Below, piece after piece: positions 43,125 through 54,610 of a DNA stretch of 64,000 nt (its first letter is position 1; each line of letters starts with the position of its first letter). The stretch lies in NCBI GenBank assembly GCA_016858145.1, contig JAEHOE010000075.1:1-64000 (forward strand), written 5' to 3'. A program made the translations under genes and the position numbers. A model generated the notes under the pieces. That model was not told where the DNA came from. It did no database searches and saw only the letters and a program-made list of their open reading frames with translations. This DNA comes from Edaphochlamys debaryana. Taxonomy: Eukaryota > Chlorophyta > Chlorophyceae > Chlamydomonadales.

Positions 43125-46100
43125 CTGTTCCACTGTGCCTTCTCCGCTAGCGGCACCACGCCCCACCGCAGGTTGGCGTCCTTCATGGACAGCTTCAACC
43201 GCTTCATCGCGTCACTGAGGAACATCAGGTACCCGCAGCGGAGCGGCTGCCCACCCTGCAGGGTTGGCGCGGCAGGTGGCAGCGGTTGGGCTTAGTTGCA
43301 GGCTCAGCGCATGCATCCGACGGGACGGGACGCATTCGTGCAGCGCACCAATCTCACCTCTCCGCTGCCCCTCTTGACGTCGGCGTCATCGGCGTCGCCG
43401 CCTGCGGAGCTGATCGCTGCGCCGCCGGCCGCCCCGCTTGCCTTCATCTGCAGGGGATGAGCGGGCATGCTCAGGCACGCTGACGGGGCAGGTTACAGGT
43501 TGCAGCGAGTCCGGTGCCCCCGCCCAAGTTCCAACCCAACCCAACCCAACCCAACCCAACCCAACCCAACCCAACCCAACCCAACCCAACCCAACCCAAC
43601 CCAACCCAACCCAACCCAACCCAACCCAACCCAACCCAACCCAACCCAACCTACCCGGCCCAGGCGCTGCTGCAGCGAGTCCTTGGCTGGCGAGGCATAG
43701 CCAGGCGGCCTGTCCACCCGCACGTAGTCCTCCAGCTGACCGCTCTGCAGTAACAGGTTGAGGAACTGCTCCCAGTAGGGCTTGAGGGCGGGCGTTTTGG
43801 AAGACTTCGTCCGTGTGCCTGCCAGCTTCAGCTTCGTGTCCCAGAACTCCGCTGCCTGTCGCTCGCTGCACCTGCGGATGATGGCGGTCTGCTTGAGGAC
43901 ACCGATTAGGTGCTCAAACTCCAGCATCCGCTTGTGGATGGTGCGGATGTGCTTGGGGTACCAGGTGGTCTTGTGGATGGCGTACAGCGTGCTCCAAGGG
44001 GCGGTGTGGTTGGGCACCCCGAGGTACCACGTCTCGAAGAGGGCGACAAAGCTGGGAGGCGGTACGGACCCCCACGGGAAGCTGTCGTCTATGCACATCA
44101 CGCCCTCCAGCTCGGGGTAGGACCAGTGCTGCTCCTCGGTCTCGGCCTTGGCGGGCTTGGCGGGCTTGGGCGCTTTAGCGGCCTTGGGCGCCTTGGCCTT
44201 AGTCGCCTTGGCGGGCTGGACGGTGACGGCGGTTGTGGCTGTGGTGGTGGCTACTGCGTCGTCTGCTGCTGCGGCCGTGGTGGTGGTGGCTGCGTCCGTT
44301 GCGGCTGTGACGGTGGCCGCTGCAGCTGCGGCTGTGACGGTTGCGGCTGCGTCCGTTGCGGCTGTGACGGTGGCCGCTGCAGCTGCAGCTGCGGCTGTGA
44401 CGGTTGCGGCTGCGTCGGCTGCGGCTGTGACGGTGGCGGGTGCGCCGGCTGCGGCTGCGACGGTGGCGGCTGCGTCGGCTGCGGCTGTGACGGTGGCGGC
44501 TGCGTCGGCTGCGGCTGCGACGGTGGCGGCTGCGGTGGTGTTACCGGTCAAGGTGGGCGGCACAACAGGCTGCTGTGCGGTCCTGGCGCGCTTCCGCCGG
44601 CCCGCAGGCTTCACCGCAGGCTTCACCGCTTGCGGCGGCGGCGGCTGCAGCATGGCCGTCTTGCAGACCTCGGCTATCTTATCGTGCACAGCCGCAGCGG
44701 CAGCCTTCTGCCGGCTGTTGGGCGACAGCACGGCCAGCGATGGTGGAACCATGGGCGGCAGTTGGGCCGCCTGTGTAGCAGCGCCGACGGACACATAGCG
44801 CGGCGACGATGGCACGAAGCTCCAGAGCCCACCCGCGCCGCCGCCGCCCGCCGTGGGCTCGCCGCTGGGCGCGTAGCCTGCGTGCAGGACCGCCGGCGGC
44901 CCGCCCGGGCCCTGGCCTGAGAACGGCAGGCCCGTAGGCCAGCCCATGCCGCCGCCGCCCGCCGTGGGCTCACCGCTGGGCGCGTAGCCTCCGTGCAGGA
45001 CCGCTGGCGGCCCGCCCGGGCCCTGGCCTGAGAACGGCAGGCCCGTAGGCCAGCCCATGCCGCCGCCGCCCGCCGTGGGCTCACCGCTGGGCGCGTAGCC
45101 TCCGTGCAGGACCGCTGGCGGCCCGCCCGGGCCCTGGCCTGAGAACGGCAGGCCCGTAGGCCAGCCCATGCCGCCGCCGCCCGCGTAGCCTCCGTGCAGG
45201 ACCGCTGGCGGCCCGCCCGGGCCCTGGCCTGAGAACGGCAGGCCCGTAGGCCCACCCGCGCCGCCGCCGCCCGCGTAGCCTCCGTGCAGGACCGCTGGCG
45301 GACAGGCCCTCCACCTTCTCGGGCCGGCCAATGTCGCAGATGTTGATCTGGCGCATGTCGTCACCGCGGGCAGCACCGAAGTGCATGACGTGGAGGAAGA
45401 GCTGCACCTGCACCACGTCCAGCAGGGTCCACTTGAACCGCCTCGCCGTCGTCTGTCCACCCGCCAGCAGCGTGCCCATGGCGGCGTACTGCTCCACCGT
45501 GTACGTGTCGTTGATGCCGCACGCGTGGGGATCGCCCTTCCTACAGCGGTGCACAGCAGAACGGGGGCCAAACGCCGCATGAGCACGAAGACCGCAAGGA
45601 CAAGGCGGCAAGGACGCATCAGCAGCAAGGAAGCAGCAACACACGGGCCCAAGCTTCCCCCTCCCGCACGCAGCAACACAAGGCCCAAGCTTCCCCATAG
45701 TCCCCTCCCGCACGCAGCAACACAGGGGCCAACGCTTCCCCATAGCCCCCTCCCGCACGTACAGGTCGGCTCGGTCCGCCTTCCGCAGGCTCTTGGCGTT
45801 CCTGCACGCGTCAATGAAGAAGTCGTACTGCCCTGCGTTTGGCTCCGATGATATGATCCCCATATTCCTGCGGTTCTCCGTGTCGATTTCAGCGATTACG
45901 GAGCTTGCGTTGCCGATGGTCTTGGGCGCGTACTGCGGGGCGGGGCGCATCAGTGAGGACCCATCCCAAGGCATGATCGGAAGAGCCTGGGGTTGGGTAG
46001 CTATGCCTAAGGCCTGTTCACATGGGACCACGACTCAGGGCTGGTCCGTAAGCGGTACGCACCCCAAGGCCGCTTGCTCACCTCCTCGTCCGCCATCCAG

Positions 46101-46392
46101 TGGACGTACTCGACGCCCAACCAGGCCAGCGCCTCGCCGATGTAGTCCTTCAGCGTCTTCCCGTCCCCCTTGGACGCCGCAAGGATCTGCGAGAGAAGGG
46201 AAGGCGGGTTAGGGGAGTGGCGGCTTCAGCGCAGTCGGCCTTCTGCTGGTGAGGGGCCTGGAGGTGCCCCGAGTGCCCGTGTGCCCCACGCGACCGCACC
46301 TCCAGGTCCTTCCGCCGGGTATCGTAGGCCGACTTCGTGTTGTCCCTCCTGCGCGCCTTCTTGTCTTTCTGAATCCGCTGCAGGAGCGGCAT
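43061..46392 (-). CDS. Composite Crypton-like gene: partial tyrosine-recombinase region, GCR1_C-like domain, HMG-box-like tail
   Basis: Exons in coding order: 46300-46392 (MPLLQRIQKDKKARRR), 46082-46186, 45759-45932, 45536 down to about 45325, a large exon ending at 43655, 43358-43447 and 43255-43061. The N-terminal part resembles the SAM-like core-binding domain of tyrosine recombinases. Then LFLHVMHFGAARGDDMRQIN matches the box I region with its catalytic Arg. No later H-x-x-R or Tyr motif was found. The large exon holds 37- and 30-residue Gly/Pro repeats, an Ala/Thr-rich stretch, a Lys/Ala-rich linker and SFVALFETWYLGVPN...WYPKHIRTIHKRM, which fits the GCR1_C DNA-binding pattern. The last exon (GYLMFLSDAMKRLKL) is HMG-box-like. 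Recombinase plus GCR1_C is the Crypton arrangement. A frame change near 45320-45300 (unresolved intron or indel) and the missing catalytic half suggest a degenerate or domesticated copy. Domain calls are by eye. Confidence 0.55.
43531..43650. repeat. (CCAAC)24 pentanucleotide microsatellite inside an intron
   Basis: Twenty-four uninterrupted CCAAC units; on the coding (minus) strand this reads GGGTT/TTGGG. It starts immediately after the splice donor at 43654 of the minus-strand composite gene, so the intron begins with G-rich telomere-like repeats. G-quadruplex formation on that strand or its transcript is possible. Confidence 0.98.
44871..45308. repeat. In-frame 111/90-bp tandem repeats within the composite gene
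   Basis: The landmark GCGTAGCCTCCGTGCAGGAC (first copy CCTGCG) occurs at 44871, 44982, 45093, 45183 and 45273, giving spacings of 111, 111, 90 and 90 bp. All are multiples of three, giving 37- or 30-residue repeats on the minus strand (LHGGYA, PTGLPFSGQGPGG). The longer form adds PSGEPTA. Copies are nearly identical, so expansion is recent. Confidence 0.95.
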
Positions 46393-47574
46393 GTGCACCG
46401 CAGCAACCCTGGACCCCCGCTGCGGACCCCCTGCCTCCCCAACAGCCCTGCGGCAAGCCACGCGTGCCATGTGAGTGTGCGGGCTGGCTTGAGCACCGTG
46501 TTGCCCCCCGCCAGCTTACTCCGCGAGTTTGAGCAGCCCATCGCCCTCGCCCTCGCCCTCGCCGGCGGCAGCCGGTGAGGAAGGCCCGGCAACAGCTCCA
46601 GCAACAGGTGGAGCCCCAGCATTGGCTCTCCTGCGCCTGGAGCCCTTTCGGGCGAGCAACGACGACATGGTCCTACATTTTGAGCGAGATGTGTGGTGCG
46701 GTCTTGCCTGCTTGGCTTGTGCGACTTCCTATGAGTACCTATGAGTAGTTCCTATGCTTGGAGTGGCACAGGGCGCGACTTGGGCGTTCGTCGCACTTGG
46801 TCTGTCGGCCCCCGCCCTGGCGCCATGCAAGCTCCGACCTCGCGCGGCCTCGCGCGGCCCCACTGATCGCCGCCGTGGCCCTCTTCATGTATTCCCTATG
46901 CACTGGGCGCGTCAGGGCATCGCGAGACGCGCTGGGGGAAGAGACATCCGTCCTCATCCGCATCGCGGGGCCCAGGGGCGGGCCGTTCTGTGACGCTGAT
47001 AAGGCCGAGATGCTGGGCGGTGCTTTATGTGCATCCCGCGACATATCGTCTGATCGTATATCGCCTGAGTGAGCAAGTTGCTTTGCAACGCACTTAGCTT
47101 GCGAGTTCACACGTCCGAACGGGTCCGTAGTAGCCGAACGGGTCCGTAGTAGCCTGCCAACGTATGGAGAGGGGCATGCGACACGTATGAGCGGTGAGTT
47201 CTCAACGCGAGTCTAAACATTCATCAACTTGCACTTGTACTCAGCGCAACGGGGAAGCAATGGTTGTAGGTTAAGCTAGCTGTATGCTCGGGAGGATCAG
47301 CAGGCGTGGACCGCGAGGGGACCGCGAGGTCAGCGAGGCGGTCTGCACAGCGACAAGGCTAGGCTGGGCTATGGCCTATGGCGCACACAGCGGGCACACA
47401 GCAAAAGCCTATTCCGCTTCGCCACTCCCCGCCCACAGCCAGCTTATGGCCGTTGATGGCCTCAATACCCGCCGCTTGTCCTGCAGCGTGCCGATGGAAA
47501 TGAGGGCGCCCTACCAAGCGGTGCAGCCTTAGACACCTCGCATACCGGTACCCCCTGGGCCTTACTTGGCGTCC
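46393..47574. other. Intergenic region between two divergent genes
   Basis: This holds the shared upstream region of the minus-strand composite gene and the plus-strand zinc-finger/kinase-like locus. It contains a two-copy 19-bp tandem repeat CCGAACGGGTCCGTAGTAG at 47115-47133 and 47134-47152. ATG GGC TGC TCA at about 46530 (minus strand) is followed by a possible donor and could be an alternative first exon. No clear TATA box was identified. Confidence 0.5.
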
Positions 47575-50500
47575 ATGGAGGACAGCAGCAGTCCCAGCCG
47601 GAGGCCGCAGGATCCGGAGGCGCTGGAGGAGCCGAAGGATACGGAGGCGCGCCCCTGTGTTACCTGCGACGGAAAGCTGTCAGTGTATGCTTTAAAGCGC
47701 CGACTTCAGCTTGAGGAGGAACACGTAGCTCGGGCGCTGGTGCATCTGGAATGCAACCTCCTGCAAAACGTCTTGAAACAAGCCCAGTGGGAGGAGGAGC
47801 AGAGGCTGGCGAAGGCGCAGGCCCAGCAGCAGGGGAAGGGAAAGGGACAGAAGCAGAAGCAAGTCGGGGAGCCGCCAGGGAAGAAGACTTCTAGCTTGTG
47901 CAACCGTCTGTCGTTCGGAGCCCAGCTGGCCTCCGTCGAGGACGAGCCTGCCGGTGGTGGCGCCGAGGCAACGGGATCACAGCAGCAGCCTGCTATCAAG
48001 AGAGCCAAGAAGGCTAAATGCCCCATCTGCAACGCCGAGGTCTCGGAGCCGCAGTACAATGCTCACCTGGCGGCGGCCTATTTCAACGTCATGCTGCCGC
48101 CCGAACGCCCTGGCTCTGAGGCGCCTGTGCACCTGTGCGGCAAGAACGGGGTCAAGTGGTCGGACACTGGGGACAGGCGCACACTGGCATTGGACCTGCG
48201 TGCCGCCGCTGCAAGGCACTCCCGAGCGACGCTGCCGCAGCACCTCCACCCGCTGTTGGACCAGGCGGCGCGGCTGGCAGAGCAGCTGGAGACGGCAGTG
48301 GCCGCGGACAGGGCTGCGACCCGTCAGGAGGCTGAGGCGGCAAGGGCGGCTGGGGCTTCGGCTGGCGTGGGAGCAGAGGCGGTGGCCCTAGCGGCGGCCG
48401 GGGCAGGAGCGCCTGCACCTGCTGCAGGGGTGGCGCTGTCCCCTGACGCGGTTGCGGCCGTCCCCGGAGGCACGCACGCCCCTGCAGCAGGCCCAAGCGG
48501 GGCCTGGGGTGCCGCCACGGGTTCCGCAGCAGCCGGCGCACACGCCGAAGCCATGGACACGGAGCGGCCGGGTGGGCCAGCGGCCATGCAGGGGGGCCGG
48601 GGAGACCGCATCGACAGCGGTTTCGAACAGTGGATGTCTGGCCAGGCCGGAGGCGGTGGAGGCGGTGCTGGTGGCAGCTCAGAACCTTCTGCCTTGGACG
48701 GCAGAAAGAGGCCGCGAGAGGACACGCAGGGCGCTGCCGCCGGGGGGACTGGCGCCGGTGGCCACCCTGGGCCGGGGGGCTCGGGGGAAGGTGGAGACGC
48801 ACGCCGCAGCCCTGAGTCCGGGGTCGCTGGGCAGCAGGGGAGTGCGGATGCCGGCAGCGCAGGGTCAAGCGGCCCTACCACGGTGCAGCTGTGGCGGCCG
48901 GAGGCGCGTGCACCCGGCCTGTATGAGCAGCGGCAGCTGAACCCGGGAGCCCCAGCCCCATCCACTGTGGACCCGAACTCGGCGGCCACCCCATGGCTTG
49001 TGCTCTGGCGGCGTGAGGAGCACGGTCCGTGGCAGCCGTACCGCTGGCTGCAACTGCAACCTCAGCCGCCTCCAGCTGTTGGCGCTTGCAGCTTCGACCG
49101 GCGGCTGGTGGTCCACCTCTGGACGCTGGCGTTGCCCGGCCGGGGCCGCTTCGTGGGGGAGTTTGAGCTCAAGCTCATCTCGGGCTGCCCTCCGGCAGCT
49201 GAGACCGTCCCGCTGCCCCTCCAGCTCCCTGGAGGCACCGACTTGTACCTGACCTGCCCTGGCGGCGCCCTGCCCTGTCTGCCCCTGTCCAACGGCCAGC
49301 GCTACAACTTCAAGCTGATGTGGCCGCACGACCGGCCTCCGGCGCTGCAGGAAGTGCCCATGCACGGATGTTAGGTCCAGATCTGGCAGGAAGGAGGGGA
49401 GCCTCGCGATTACTACGCCTGGCGGGTGCCTGGCTATGACGGCATGTCGGAGTCGATCCCCACGGCCTTCTGCGTGTACGATTCCGGCGCTGTTGGGGCC
49501 TTCGTGGGCACATATCTGCTACAGCTCGACGGTGGCACACAGCCAGCGCAACAGCCGCAGCAGCCGGGGGTGCCGCTCGTGACGCAGTCGCAGCAGCAGC
49601 ACGGGCTGTACGGCGGGGGCTTCGGCGGCGCTGCGGGCGGTGGCCACTACCCCGCGACCACAGGATACCAGGGCCCGGGCGGGGGCCAAATCACCCAGCA
49701 GGCGGGTGGTGCCTCCTCGTTCTATGCAACTGCGGCCGTCAACCTGGCCCGATCCGTGGCTGCTGCCACAGCTGCGGTGGCCTGCAGGCGGCTGCGGCCG
49801 GTGGTCGCTGTGGCGGCGGCAGCGGCGGCGGGGGCCACAGTGGCGGCGGGGACCTGGCTTGGCGGACGCATCTTGGCAAGGGCTGCGGCGACTGGTGCCT
49901 CGGCGGCGGCAGGTGAGGTCTTCCATGCTAGGCACGCAGTTGGCAGCTGTGAGTGTGTTGGGTCACGAGGAAACCGTGAGCAAGCAGACAGCCCGGCGAG
50001 ACCCCGAAGTAGTGAGGCGCCAGCTCCTCCCGACATACTGAATTGTTGCGGTTGGCAAAGATCCGCGAGCCCAGAGCGAGAGGTCCGAGCGCCAGAGCGA
50101 GAAGCGCCAGAGGTTTGTTGCAGCTGTGAATGTGTATGCTCCATACCATACATGCTTTTGCTTTTTCCCTCGTCCCAATTGGGTGTACCCAGACCGCAGC
50201 CAGCCAAGCATACCGCCGTTGTCAACCCCGATTCTGCGACTGCGGCCGCTGGCAACGCTGGAGCAGAGCACCGCTGACGCCGGCGGCCAGGAGGCCACAC
50301 CGGACGAGGAGGAGGACGAGCAGGCAGAGGAGGCGGCGTTGATGGCGTCGGCGGCGACAGCGGCGCCGGCGCCGGTGGCAGCGGCGGCGGCGGCGGTGGC
50401 GGCGGCAGCGGAGGAGGAGGAGGAGGAGGAAGAGGGGGAAGAGCCGTGCAGCAGCCAGCACGTTGCGGGGGAGCAAGCAGGTGGGTAAAGCTTAGGCTGG

Positions 50501-53500
50501 AATGTCAAGGACGCTGTGGCTCTTCGCTCCCGGGGTTGCTCAGTTGGCTGCCTTCCACCCGTGCAGCCGGGTACGAGCCACAAAGGTGGCCGTCTGCCGA
50601 GCCCCTGGACGTGGCGGCGGGCGGCGAGGGAGTCGCCAGCGGCCACCACGCGGAGGGTCACGCGAGCAAAGCCGAGGGAACCGGTACGGATGGGGGACGG
50701 GGAGGGGAGCCTTAGGGATATGAGGCACGGCGGCATTGTGTGGCATACCTTTCACCCCGCCCCTCGCCTCGCCGTATTCCTTGTTCTTTTGCCTCTCGCC
50801 CCTCGCCCCTCGCCAGGGCCGCACCAGGCCACGGCTCAGCGGCAAGTGCCGGAGGAGCGGCCAGCTGTTCCTTGGGCGGAGGCGGCAGCGCAGGCGGATG
50901 CACCAGGCGAGACCGCGGCCGACTCAGCTGAGCAGAACCTGGAGCCGCCACCACCAGAGCCGCAGCCGGGCACACCCCGCGGTGGCAGCACCAGCACTGG
51001 ACCCCTTGCTTCCCGCCGACAGGCCGCTGCAGACTTGCGGTACATTAAGGAGCTGTACACGCGGCTGCAGCTGGGACGCAGCCTGGCGGAGCGGGAGGCG
51101 GCGGCAGAAGCCGGCACGCTGTAGCGCCTGGTTGCGACGCTGCTGCACGGGGCGGAGAGCAAGCAGCTGTCGGAGCAGGCGCTGTTGCTGGCGCAGGAGC
51201 CGCTGAGCTCGCTGCAGCGCTGTCTGACGGTGCTGACCTGCCAGCGGCCACCAAACCCACTGGTGTGGTTCCTCCGAAAAGGTGTGTGCCACCTGCGGTG
51301 CCTGCACCGAAGAAACCAGCTGCGCCCTTGCCTCGGGTGGCTTGCTCACAGCTTACAGAGCTGCTCCATGCACCGTAACCCACAGACACCCTGCTTGCTG
51401 CGCTCAAAGGCGCAATGGAGGGCGCGGCCAGGGCGTTCAACGAGCTGGCATCGGTATGGGCCCCGCCCGGACTGGTGTCTCAGGCCCTGGCTGGGGAGCT
51501 CGAGGCCATGGCCGCCTGGCGCCCGCAGCTGGAGGTGCGCATGCCGCTAGGGGGCAGCACGGGCCAGGCTGGGGGGCTTCGGCGGTCGGTGCCCTGATCG
51601 TGGCCGTACGCGCATCCTGCCCTTGCCTTCCCTAGCCTCTCCTAATGCCTTGCTCGGTAACAGGTGCTTGAGGAGATGGGGCAGCCCTCCAGCGCCCTGC
51701 GCCGGCAGGTGGCGGAGGCGCAGGCCAGCGAGGGGCCGCAGGCGGGCGAGCTTCGGCGGGTGGTGGAGGAGGCGCTCGAGGACGCGGTGTTTAGAGACAG
51801 CGCTCAGCCGAGAAACAAGGTTGGTGCTTCAGCGGGCTTGAGCGCCTCGCCTAGATAGGCAACTGGACAACCCTGCCTGCCGCAGGCTGACCGGTGCAAT
51901 TGCCCTGGCCTTCCCTGGACGTCAAAACTTGCTGGACGCCCCTGGTTCACTCGGGCTAACCGTTGCATCTTGGCCTTTTGACAGGATGTGGAGGCGCTGG
52001 AGGAGGAGGTGTCCGAGCTGTGGAAAGCAAGCTCTGGGATTGATATGGAGGTGGAGTATCTGCAGCTGGTGCTCCGTGCGCTGAGCGAGCAGCCGAGCTT
52101 TGAGGGCAACTGGAGCGCCCTCAGCGAGCTCACCTTTACGAGGCAGGGGGGTTTTGCCAGCATCTACCGTGCCACATACATGGGCACATGAAGGCAAGTT
52201 ATTACAGTTGGTATACATATGCCCGGCAAGGAGGCTGGCTGCGGTGGCAAGCAAGGAAACCAGCCCTCCATCCGCCATTTCTGACTCATGCTCCTGCTTC
52301 GCCCTGCCTCCAACCATACATCTGCACCCCTTGCACCCCTTGCACAGGTGGCCCTCAAGCACCTTAAGCGCGGCCGTCCCGGGGACCTGCAGAGGGAGTA
52401 CGACATCATGCGCTCCCTGCCGCCCTACGATCACGTTGTCTGCCCGATCGGCATCGCCACTGACCCCGCCACCCAGGAGCCGTGGCTGATCATGCCCTGG
52501 TGAGCGGGAGGTAGGGCTACGCATAGGCGAGAGCTCAGCTTCATTCTTACTCCCTGCTCGTCTTCGCTTTACGTTCCCCGTTGCGGCGAGTGCCGCTTCA
52601 ATAATTGCGGATCCGGTTCCCGGCGCTTTCCTATCCGCTGGATCTTCACCGGCTGTTCCTGGCGTCTGCTGACTTCAGAGAAGAGCAGCAGTGGCAGCTG
52701 ACGCTGCAACGGAAGCTGTTCATTGCTCTGGAGCTAGCAGAGGTGGATGGTTGATCAGGCGGAGGGCCCTGACCCTGGATCGTCGTGCTGACCTTGCTTC
52801 CTTTCCACACCCCAGGGCCTGCGGTTTCTCCACGCTCACAGGATTGTGCACCGGAACGTCAAGCCAGGTGGGCGGTCGCATAGGTTCAGGACTGCTGAGT
52901 GTGCAACATTTCCCGGGATGTACGGCTGCAATATCTAGGTTCCTGATGCCCCGCTGGTGTTTTCCCGCCACCAGATAAAACCTTGCTTTCCGATGACCTC
53001 CGCGTCAAGGTAAGATCGCCGAAGATGTCCGGTTTTCACAGGCCGCGAGTCTTTATCGGGGAAAGCCGCGGTCCCATGGCTCGACTCTGCTGCCGGCTTA
53101 GGGCCCTGGCGCGCCCCGCAGATCACGGGCTTCGGTCTCAGCAGGACCGTGGAGGAGGACGGAAAGGTCCACGGCGACGACGGCTGCGGGGCTACGCTGT
53201 GGCTGGCACCGGAGCTGACGCCAGCCGGCGGGACGCAAGTCGTTTACACACCGGCGGTGAGCAAGGGGGCATCATGCAACTCATTGATGTACTGCAAGGG
53301 ATGAGAATGAGCGGCACTGAGCGGCACTGAGCGGCACTGAGACTTGATGCCCAGACGAGAAGCGGTGCTGCCCCAATTGTGACTCACCCCCAGGTGGACG
53401 TGTACGCCTGGGGCGTCATCTTTTGCCAGCTCATCTCCACACTGCACCACCGCATCTACGAGCTGCTGATGCCGGAGCTCATTCGGATGGAGGAGGGCGG

Positions 53501-53820
53501 GCCGCCGTGGCACCAGCAGGTGGGTGCAGTGCTGGCCCCACGGGTGTCGCCGGACGGGACAGGGCTGTGGTGGGAGCTGAAGAGCATTTCGACCGGTCAG
53601 TTTAGAGGACTCACTTATCCTCTCGCCCGCTGTCCGCCCATTCCCTCACACTGGTCCCCCCCCCCTCGCGCAGCTGTTCGGCCGCCAGCTATTGGACCCG
53701 GAGGCCCTGCGGGAGCATCTGCAGAGCAGCCCCAATCAGCAGTGCCACCTGGCCTTCCTCCACCGGCGCGACCACGACCCCGGGCTCCCAACCCGTTCGA
53801 GGTGGGACTGGACTCGTTAA
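47575..53820 (+). pseudogene. Zinc-finger / coiled-coil / kinase-like (pseudokinase) locus with in-frame stop codons
   Basis: Exons: 47575-49912, 50193-50480, 50567-50683, 50817-51281, 51386-51534, 51664-51819, 51985 to about 52190, 52348-52499, about 52609-52742, 52816-52867, 52975-53009, 53122-53256, 53394-53519 and 53674-53820 (TAA). Phases agree across nearly all junctions. Parts: a Cys-rich N-terminus (CVTC), a UBZ4-like finger (CPICNAEVSEPQYNAHL, last Cys missing), an Ala/Gly linker, a beta-rich domain (47-49 kb), acidic and coiled-coil segments, then a kinase domain: Gly loop GGFASIYRA, VALKHLK, VHRNVKP instead of HRD, ITGFGLSR instead of DFG, LAPE, VDVYAWGVIF. In-frame TAGs at 49372-49374 and 51122-51124 interrupt otherwise open frames. 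A TGA at 52189-52191 and a TAA near 52601 disturb two kinase exons. Either a decaying pseudogene, a readthrough gene, or several adjacent genes. The retained open frames argue that decay is recent. Confidence 0.6.
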
Positions 53821-54526
53821 GCCCAGGCCAGGAGAGCCCCCGGAGCGAGTAGCAGCAGCCAGAAGCGCTGCGTGAGGCAGGCTACAGGCGCCGGGGCCCT
53901 GCGGGGCTCCGGGACGCCAGCCATACACCGGGCGGCTGTGGCACAGTCCCAGGTCCGGACGGCGAGGGAGGCATTTGGTGCTCACTGCAATTCCCTGGGT
54001 GCGGGGCGTGGACGGGCAGGGGGAGAATCAGAGTTTTGCACGTGACCTCCGGGTACTAGCCACGGGCGGGCACAGGAGCTGAGATGGGGAAGAAACTGGA
54101 CGCAGACGAGTGGCGGCGCGCGGGCCCGTTGTTTCCTGCTAGTGTGCGCGGGCCCGTTGTTTCCTGCTTGATCCTGGCCGGCGGTGGGCTGCGCGGGCAA
54201 AGGGGAGGCACGGTGTGACTAGTACGGCATTAGTCAGAGTGGGCACTGGGCAGCGGCAGTCAGAGTGGACCGACGGCTTGAGCTGGGGGCACCGTGCTGA
54301 GCCTAGGGCGTAGAGCTGCTACCGGTATCCAGGGTCCGGTGTGGGCGTAGTGCCACTTGGGGAGGCATGAGGCGGTAGGTGATTAGGAACACTCAGCCAA
54401 GAGCAAGATGAAGGATTTTGACTCTTACAAGTAACGCTCTGTCCTCTCCAGCACGCAAACTCGCGCCTCGCGCCTCGGCCCTTTCTCGAGCCCTGATGCC
54501 TCTCTTCCGCCTCCCCACCGTCCCCC

Positions 54527-54610
54527 TCAGCTCACGACGCAGCCTCGCCGCCGCTGCAGCTGCCCACTCGACCCGGCAGCCGCCGCCGCCACCAGGGGGG
54601 GGTAGGGACA
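54527..54610 (-). pseudogene. Short diverged copy of the Dus gene 3' end
   Basis: On the minus strand this reads ...RRRGCVVS followed by TGA, parallel to RRRRRGCIVS and TGA at the end of the Dus gene (56075). The surrounding CTCAGCTCACGACGCAGCCT and CCGGCAGCCGCCG also match the functional copy. No upstream Dus exons accompany it. Confidence 0.55.

Noticed and set aside
42550..43218. 222-codon plus-strand frame through the 111-119-bp repeat
   Set aside because: It is antisense to the 3' end of the Crypton-like gene and its duplicates; the conserved HMG-like protein is on the minus strand.
43531..43650. Interstitial telomere
   Set aside because: The TTGGG repeat is telomere-like, but the expected green-algal telomere unit (TTTTAGGG or TTTAGGG) differs, and it lies inside an intron.
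49354..49374. 21-nt GT...TAG segment that would remove the in-frame TAG as a tiny intron
   Set aside because: It begins with GTG and ends with TAG and is a multiple of three, but 21 nt is too short for spliceosomal removal; a nonsense codon or readthrough is more likely.
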